NCBI GenBank assembly: GCA_021771035.1
Contig: JAETPU010000004.1
Coordinates: forward strand, 62,001 to 126,000
Direction of reading: 5' to 3'
DNA: 64,000 nucleotides
Source: Marvinbryantia formatexigens
GTDB lineage: Bacteria > Bacillota > Clostridia > Oscillospirales > Ruminococcaceae
In this document: positions 60,221-64,000 of the stretch, piece after piece
Numbering within the stretch: the first letter of the stretch is position 1
How the letters are laid out: the number at the start of each line of letters is the position of its first letter
Notes under the pieces: model-generated
The model's input: the letters and a program-made list of their open reading frames with translations, nothing else
Database searches by the model: none
What the model was told of the DNA's origin: nothing
Made by a program: the position numbers and the translations under genes

Positions 60221-61125
60221 AGTTCCGAAGACGGGGCAATGCGGTCGGCGCTCACCAATTCCACAAAACGCTGGGCCGCATGGGAGAGGGTTACCCCGCG
60301 CAGAGTACAGATGCCAATTTGACGGGGCGGCAGCGGATCCTCCAGCTGAATTTCAAAGAGATCCCCCTGTGAAAGCGCCTGAGCGGAAAACTCCCGGATG
60401 ACGCAGGAGATCCCCAAATGGATCCTGGCAAAATCCAAAAGTAAGTCGTAGGCCCCCAGCTCGATGACCGGATGAATGGTAAAACCGTCCTTTAAAAAGC
60501 AGCGATCCACATACCGGCGGGAATTTGCCAGCGGCTCCAGGAGAATGAGCGGATACTCCAGGAGCTCCTTGCGGGAGATTCTGCGCCCGCGAAGCTGCGC
60601 ATACCGCTGAGAAGCCACAAAAATATCCTGAACGCTGCGGCAGGGAATCACCTGGATATCCTCGTCCTCGATGGGCAGATTGCCCACCACAATTTCCACG
60701 CCGCCGCTTTTGAGCATCCGGATGGACTGCCGGGTGGTGCGGTTGACCATCTGCAGCTTGATAGCAGGATACTGAGCGCTGAAGGTTTCCAGGTACTTCA
60801 AAAGAAAATTCTTGGCGACCGTGTCCCCCGCGGCGATTTTCAGTTCTCCCCACAGAAGCTGTTTCATTTGTTCCAGGCGCTCCTCCCCGGCCTGGAGAAG
60901 CCCCAAGGCGGAGCCCACATACTCCAAAAGCATTTTACCCTCCCGGGTTGGCACCACGCCCCGGGAGCGCCGGTAGAATAAGGCACAGTCCAGCTGCTGC
61001 TCCAGCTGGCGGATAGCCTGGCTCACCGCGGACTGGGTGATATAGAGTTCCCGCGCAGCGGCGGAAAAGCTCTGGGTTCTGCCCACCACGGAAAAAATCC
61101 GGTAGGCATCCAAATTTGCCCCCAT
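60217..61125 (-). CDS. LysR family transcriptional regulator
   Basis: 302 residues. N-terminal helix-turn-helix FSAAARELYITQSAVSQAIRQLE (in part) and a periplasmic-binding-like effector domain. Divergent from the F420-ligase-like gene, with the dyad CTAATA-TCAAC-TATTAG in the shared intergenic region, so that gene is its likely target. Its stop codon lies in repeat copy D2. ATG 61125, GGAGG 7 bases upstream. Confidence 0.93.
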   Translation of the reverse strand: MGANLDAYRIFSVVGRTQSFSAAARELYITQSAVSQAIRQLEQQLDCALFYRRSRGVVPTREGKMLLEYVGSALGLLQAGEERLEQMKQLLWGELKIAAGDTVAKNFLLKYLETFSAQYPAIKLQMVNRTTRQSIRMLKSGGVEIVVGNLPIEDEDIQVIPCRSVQDIFVASQRYAQLRGRRISRKELLEYPLILLEPLANSRRYVDRCFLKDGFTIHPVIELGAYDLLLDFARIHLGISCVIREFSAQALSQGDLFEIQLEDPLPPRQIGICTLRGVTLSHAAQRFVELVSADRIAPSSEL

Positions 61126-61151
61126 ACGCCTGCCTCCTCTTATAAGCTACG

Positions 61152-61168
61152 CTAATATCAACTATTAG
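61152..61168. promoter_or_regulatory. LysR-type dyad
   Basis: CTAATA-TCAAC-TATTAG, 10 bases upstream of the -35 of the plus-strand gene. Confidence 0.6.
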
Positions 61169-61178
61169 AAAATATGGT

Positions 61179-61207
61179 TTTACTTATAGAACTATCTGTA
61201 TTATAAT
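61179..61207 (+). promoter_or_regulatory. Promoter of the F420-ligase-like gene
   Basis: TTTACT (61179-61184), 17-base spacer, TATAAT (61202-61207). Confidence 0.7.
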
Positions 61208-61342
61208 AGGGATGTTCGGGCCTGGCAAGAGGCCGGCCTGTTTTTTTACAGTTCTGGTTCTGTAACGGCGGAAACGCATTGTGCCTGGGGAATTTTCGTA
61301 TGGGCGAAGCCGGCACAGTTGAGGAAAGGAAGGGTCATTCAT

Positions 61343-62533
61343 ATGGAAAGAACAGTAGGAACCATCTCCCGCGGCGTACGTGCACCGATTATTCGTGAGG
61401 GCGATCCGCTCGCGCAAATTGTTGCCGACTGCATTCTTAACGCCTCCAAAGCTGAGAACTTCACCATCCATAACCGGGATGTAGCAGCGGTTACCGAGGC
61501 CGTTGTGGCCCGCGCGCAGGGCAACTATGCCAGCGTGGACGATATTGCAGCCGATGTAAAGGCCCACTTTCCGGATGGCGAAGCCGGCGTCATCTTCCCC
61601 ATTCTCAGCCGGAACCGTTTTTCCGTATGCCTGAAGGGAATTGCCACAGGGCTCAAAAAGATTGTTCTGATGCTCAGCTATCCCTCCGATGAGGTGGGCA
61701 ATCATCTGATTTCCCTGGACGCCCTGGATGAAAAGGGCATCGATCCCTGGCGGGATACTCTCACAGAGGCACAGTACCGGGAGCTGTTCGGCCGGGTGCT
61801 GCATCCCTTTACGGGAGTGGATTACATTGAATTCTACCGGGATTTGATCACCAGCTGCGGCTGTGAGGTGGAAATTATCCTGTCCAACGACGCGAAAACT
61901 ATTCTCAACTATACAAAAAACGTTCTGGCCTGCGATATTCATTCCCGCCAGCGCACCAAAAAGATTCTGGAAAAAGCCGGCGCCGAGCGTGTGTATTGTC
62001 TGGATGATATTCTGTGCGCTTCTGTTAATGGAAGCGGCTTTAATGAGCAGTACGGCCTGCTGGGCTCCAACAAGGCCACCGAGACCACCGTTAAACTGTT
62101 CCCCCGGGACTGCCAGGCCTTTGTCAATGAGGTTCAGGCGATTTTGGCGGAGAAAACCGGCGTGAAGGTGGAAGTGATGGTCTATGGCGACGGCGCCTTC
62201 AAGGATCCTGTGGGGAAAATCTGGGAGCTGGCCGATCCGGTTGTCTCCCCCGCCTTTACAGACGGCCTGATGGGAACCCCCAACGAGCTCAAGCTCAAAT
62301 ATCTGGCAGACAACCAGTTCGCTGATCTGAAGGGCGAGGAACTCAAAAAAGCCATCACCGAGCAAATTAACCAGAAGGACAGGGATCTCAAGGGCGATAT
62401 GGCCTCTCAGGGCACCACGCCCCGCCGTCTCACAGATTTGATTGGCTCTCTGTGCGATCTCACCTCCGGCAGCGGTGACAAGGGAACCCCCATCGTCTTT
62501 ATCCAGGGTTATTTTGATAACTACGCCAACTAA
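61343..62533 (+). CDS. Coenzyme F420-0:L-glutamate ligase-like protein
   Basis: 396 residues related to CofE-type ligases: RTVGTISRGVRAPIIREGD start and the SRNRFSVCLKGIA, LSNDA and YGDGAFKDP blocks, as in clostridial proteins named F420-0:glutamate ligase. No other F420 gene is in the window and Clostridia generally lack F420, so the real substrate is probably another acid-amine ligation. ATG 61343 with AGGAAGG 9 bases upstream. Probably controlled by the divergent LysR. Confidence 0.75.
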   Translation: MERTVGTISRGVRAPIIREGDPLAQIVADCILNASKAENFTIHNRDVAAVTEAVVARAQGNYASVDDIAADVKAHFPDGEAGVIFPILSRNRFSVCLKGIATGLKKIVLMLSYPSDEVGNHLISLDALDEKGIDPWRDTLTEAQYRELFGRVLHPFTGVDYIEFYRDLITSCGCEVEIILSNDAKTILNYTKNVLACDIHSRQRTKKILEKAGAERVYCLDDILCASVNGSGFNEQYGLLGSNKATETTVKLFPRDCQAFVNEVQAILAEKTGVKVEVMVYGDGAFKDPVGKIWELADPVVSPAFTDGLMGTPNELKLKYLADNQFADLKGEELKKAITEQINQKDRDLKGDMASQGTTPRRLTDLIGSLCDLTSGSGDKGTPIVFIQGYFDNYAN

Positions 62534-62560
62534 AAAACTCTGCTTTTGAACTGCCGTTCC

Positions 62561-62592
62561 AAAACCGCCGTGGGAAATCCCGGCGGTTTTTT
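62561..62592 (+). terminator. Terminator of the F420-ligase-like gene
   Basis: AAAACCGCCG / CGGCGGTTTT with a 10-base loop, then TTCTT. The stretch 62593-62830 holds nothing I can name. Confidence 0.85.
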
Positions 62593-62831
62593 CTTATCAC
62601 TGAAGGTTCAGTAAACCACTGTATTGCCGTCATGCTGTAAGAATTCTCCTAAAAGGGGCGCGAGCCCTTCCTGCCATGGCAGCTTGATTTTTTGCTTTTA
62701 TGCAAAATATTTTTCTCCCGGGACCGCTTTTCCCGCACCCGCACGGTTCATCCCGGTTTTATTCCACCCGGCAGTTCTCTTCCACACAGGCAGTTGATTT
62801 ACATTGAATTTCAGATATATTTTATCGTATT

Positions 62832-62846
62832 ACAATAAATAATTGT
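62832..62846. promoter_or_regulatory. Possible operator of the DUF2975/XRE operon
   Basis: ACAAT-AAATA-ATTGT perfect dyad touching the -35 box. Confidence 0.5.
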
Positions 62847-62874
62847 TGACATACGGAGAATCCCAGTCTATAAT
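62846..62874 (+). promoter_or_regulatory. Promoter of the DUF2975/XRE operon
   Basis: TTGACA (62846-62851), 17-base spacer, TATAAT (62869-62874): full consensus. Confidence 0.9.
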
Positions 62875-62914
62875 AAGGGCAAGAAATCCACCTTATTGTG
62901 AAAGGATGATTGGT

Positions 62915-63388
62915 ATGAGTCAAAAAAGCCTGTCCAAGATGCTCAAGGGAATTACCGCACTCACGCTCCTTCTGTGTGTATGCCTATATTTTGCGGCAAT
63001 TCCGCTTGTGGGCAGACGTCTTGCCATCGGGGAATTTTCCGGTTACTTCTGGCCCTGGCTTCTCTTTCTGTGGGGGACGGCGCTGCCTGTCTTTGCCGGT
63101 TTGGCGCTGTTGTGGAAGATCTGCTGTGAAATCCAGGCCAACCGAGCCTTTTGCGCCGCCAACGCCAACCGCCTGGCCCTGATTTCCGGCTTGGCCGTGG
63201 GGGACGTGCTGTATTTCTTCGCCGGCAGCGTTCTTCTACTGCTCGTGAATAAAAGCCATCCCAGCGTGCTTTTGGCCTCCCTGCTTGTGGACTTTGTGGG
63301 AATCGCCGCCTCTATTCTGGCAGCCCTGCTGTCCCGGCTTGTGAGGCGCGCCGCCGAACTTCAGGAGGAAAACGCACTTACGATTTAA
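62915..63388 (+). CDS. DUF2975 family membrane protein
   Basis: 157 residues with four predicted membrane segments (about 13-33, 45-68, 90-112, 118-143). DUF2975 proteins are usually encoded just before a YozG-like XRE regulator, as here; function unknown. ATG 62915 (MSQKSLSKML) with AAAGGATG upstream; the longer frame starts inside the promoter. Confidence 0.82.
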   Translation: MSQKSLSKMLKGITALTLLLCVCLYFAAIPLVGRRLAIGEFSGYFWPWLLFLWGTALPVFAGLALLWKICCEIQANRAFCAANANRLALISGLAVGDVLYFFAGSVLLLLVNKSHPSVLLASLLVDFVGIAASILAALLSRLVRRAAELQEENALTI

Positions 63389-63436
63389 GCTTCCAAGGGA
63401 CCAAATTTTGAATTCCTTTTCCAACGGAGGAATGTG

Positions 63437-63673
63437 ATGATTATTATCAATATCGACGTTATGCTGGCGAAACGAAAAATGAGCGTCACCCAGCTGGCGC
63501 AGCAGGTGGGAATCACCCTGGCAAATCTCTCCATTCTAAAAAACGGAAAGATGAAGGCTATCCGCATTGAAACTCTCAATAAAATCTGCGGGGCTCTGCA
63601 ATGTCAGCCGGGCGACATCCTGGAATGGCGGGAGGATCCCAAAGAGCCCTGGGATTCCCCAGAATCTTTTTGA
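63437..63673 (+). CDS. XRE-family regulator (YozG-like)
   Basis: 78 residues: MIIINIDVMLAKRKMSVTQL, helix-turn-helix VTQLAQQVGITLANLSILKNGK and ICGALQCQPGDILEW (quoted in part). ATG 63437 with GGAGG 6 bases upstream. Partner of the DUF2975 gene 48 bases before it. Confidence 0.9.
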   Translation: MIIINIDVMLAKRKMSVTQLAQQVGITLANLSILKNGKMKAIRIETLNKICGALQCQPGDILEWREDPKEPWDSPESF

Positions 63674-63688
63674 AAAGGAGCCTCTTTC

Positions 63689-64000
63689 ATGATTCATAAT
63701 CCCTCGTCCTTTTTATGTCCGGTATGCCATGCTCCCCTGCTGCGGTTAGAACGCAGCTACTGCTGCCCCAATCGGCACAGCTTTGACTGTTCCAAGTACG
63801 GCTATGTGAACCTTCTTTTGGATAACGCGAAAAATTCCAAGCTGCCAGGAGACAACAAAGAGATGATCCGCGCCCGGAAGGAATTTTTAGAGAAAGGCTA
63901 CTACTTTCCCCTGGTTCAGGCGCTGCAGAAGGAGGTTTCCGGCGCGCTAAAAGAAGTGGAACACCCGGTACTCCTGGATGCGGGCTGTGGAGAGGGCTAC
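63689..64000 (+). CDS. rlmA: 23S rRNA (guanine-N1)-methyltransferase RlmA-like (partial)
   Basis: First 104 codons before the window edge. Zinc finger FLCPVCHAPLLRLERSYCCPN with HSFDCSKYGYVNLLL (in parts), then the SAM loop LLDAGCGEGY. This layout is that of RlmA(I)/(II), which methylate G745 or G748 of 23S rRNA. ATG 63689 with AAAAGGAG 8 bases upstream; 15 bases after the XRE gene. Confidence 0.88.
   Translation, partial: MIHNPSSFLCPVCHAPLLRLERSYCCPNRHSFDCSKYGYVNLLLDNAKNSKLPGDNKEMIRARKEFLEKGYYFPLVQALQKEVSGALKEVEHPVLLDAGCGEGY

Noticed and set aside
61184-62365. 393-codon minus-strand frame
   Set aside because: Antisense of the F420-ligase-like gene, which has promoter, ribosome site and terminator on the plus strand.
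1-64000. tRNA, rRNA or CRISPR arrays
   Set aside because: No cloverleaf-like GTTCRANNC context, no rRNA conserved stretches and no regularly spaced short repeats with unique spacers were found; the only tandem repeats are the dimers of the promoter-like element.

Overview
The window looks like chromosomal DNA from an endospore-forming or spore-gene-bearing Firmicute of the class Clostridia (Oscillospiraceae-like). The grounds are a GC-rich low-GC-lineage gene set (about 55-58% GC by eye), BceAB/BceRS modules, PadR, NiaR, a SpoIVFB-like M50 protease beside an M23 peptidase, a TIGR04086 membrane protein next to yajC, TIGR03936/TIGR03960 radical-SAM partners, a DUF6809 protein, AGGAGG ribosome sites and many TTG/GTG starts. 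No rRNA, tRNA or CRISPR array was seen. Most genes between 1 and 30 kb read leftward.

Layout. 0-6 kb: rnhB (cut by the window edge), rbgA, lepB, rplS, then a translationally coupled TIGR03960 radical-SAM / TIGR03936 pair. 6.3-6.9 kb: a broken papain-like amidase gene. 6.9-19.7 kb: two complete leftward peptide-antibiotic sensing and detoxification modules (response regulator, histidine kinase, ABC ATPase, FtsX-type permease), separated by a methyltransferase, followed by a padR-HAAS membrane protein operon. 19.8-20.6 kb: DUF6809 and an autoregulated ribbon-helix-helix gene. 20.7-25.6 kb: SpoIVFB-like protease, M23 peptidase, ftsZ, ftsQ and the 3' part of murA. The murA reading frame is interrupted at its active-site cysteine by a large serine recombinase (25.6-27.2 kb). 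27.3-29.6 kb: small coupled gene, TIGR04086, yajC, tgt. 30-32 kb: an attenuator-like leader with a 13-codon ORF ahead of an rsgA-RNHCP gene fusion. 32.2-39.4 kb: a full phosphate regulon (phoR, phoP, phoU, pstB, pstA, pstC, pstS) with a Pho-box array. 40-46.6 kb: MFS transporter, queA, mscL with zinc ribbon, niacin transporter niaX with NiaR operator, niaR, a P-loop kinase. 46.9-50.8 kb: ACT protein, dapB, dapA, asd behind a lysine riboswitch. 51.2-54.4 kb: rpsR, ssb, rpsF, galU, a RING-like membrane protein. 54.6-64 kb: prfB, ECF sigma with putative anti-sigma, methyltransferase, a small helical protein, amidohydrolase, LysR and F420-ligase-like gene, DUF2975/XRE pair, and the start of rlmA.

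Two things stand out. First, a roughly 95-115 bp element occurs at four loci (two of them tandem dimers), always in the same orientation and always upstream of a leftward gene or operon: bceRSAB, tgt, phoPR, and the amidohydrolase. Each copy carries an extended -10 (TGN-TAYAMT) read leftward, directly followed by three hairpins whose stems change by compensating substitutions between copies. It is best read as a spreading promoter plus structured 5' leader. Second, murA is split by a serine recombinase and its 5' third is not in the window, which points to an integration followed by rearrangement.

The regulatory logic is unusually readable: both Bce modules carry the same inverted repeat (TCTTACA-N4-TGTAAGA) at the 3' end of the kinase gene, lysine synthesis is under a riboswitch, niacin uptake is under NiaR, phosphate uptake is under PhoP, and the small RHH gene has two palindromes over its own promoter. 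Starts were moved from the longest frame to the best ribosome site where the sequence supports it; each such choice is stated.
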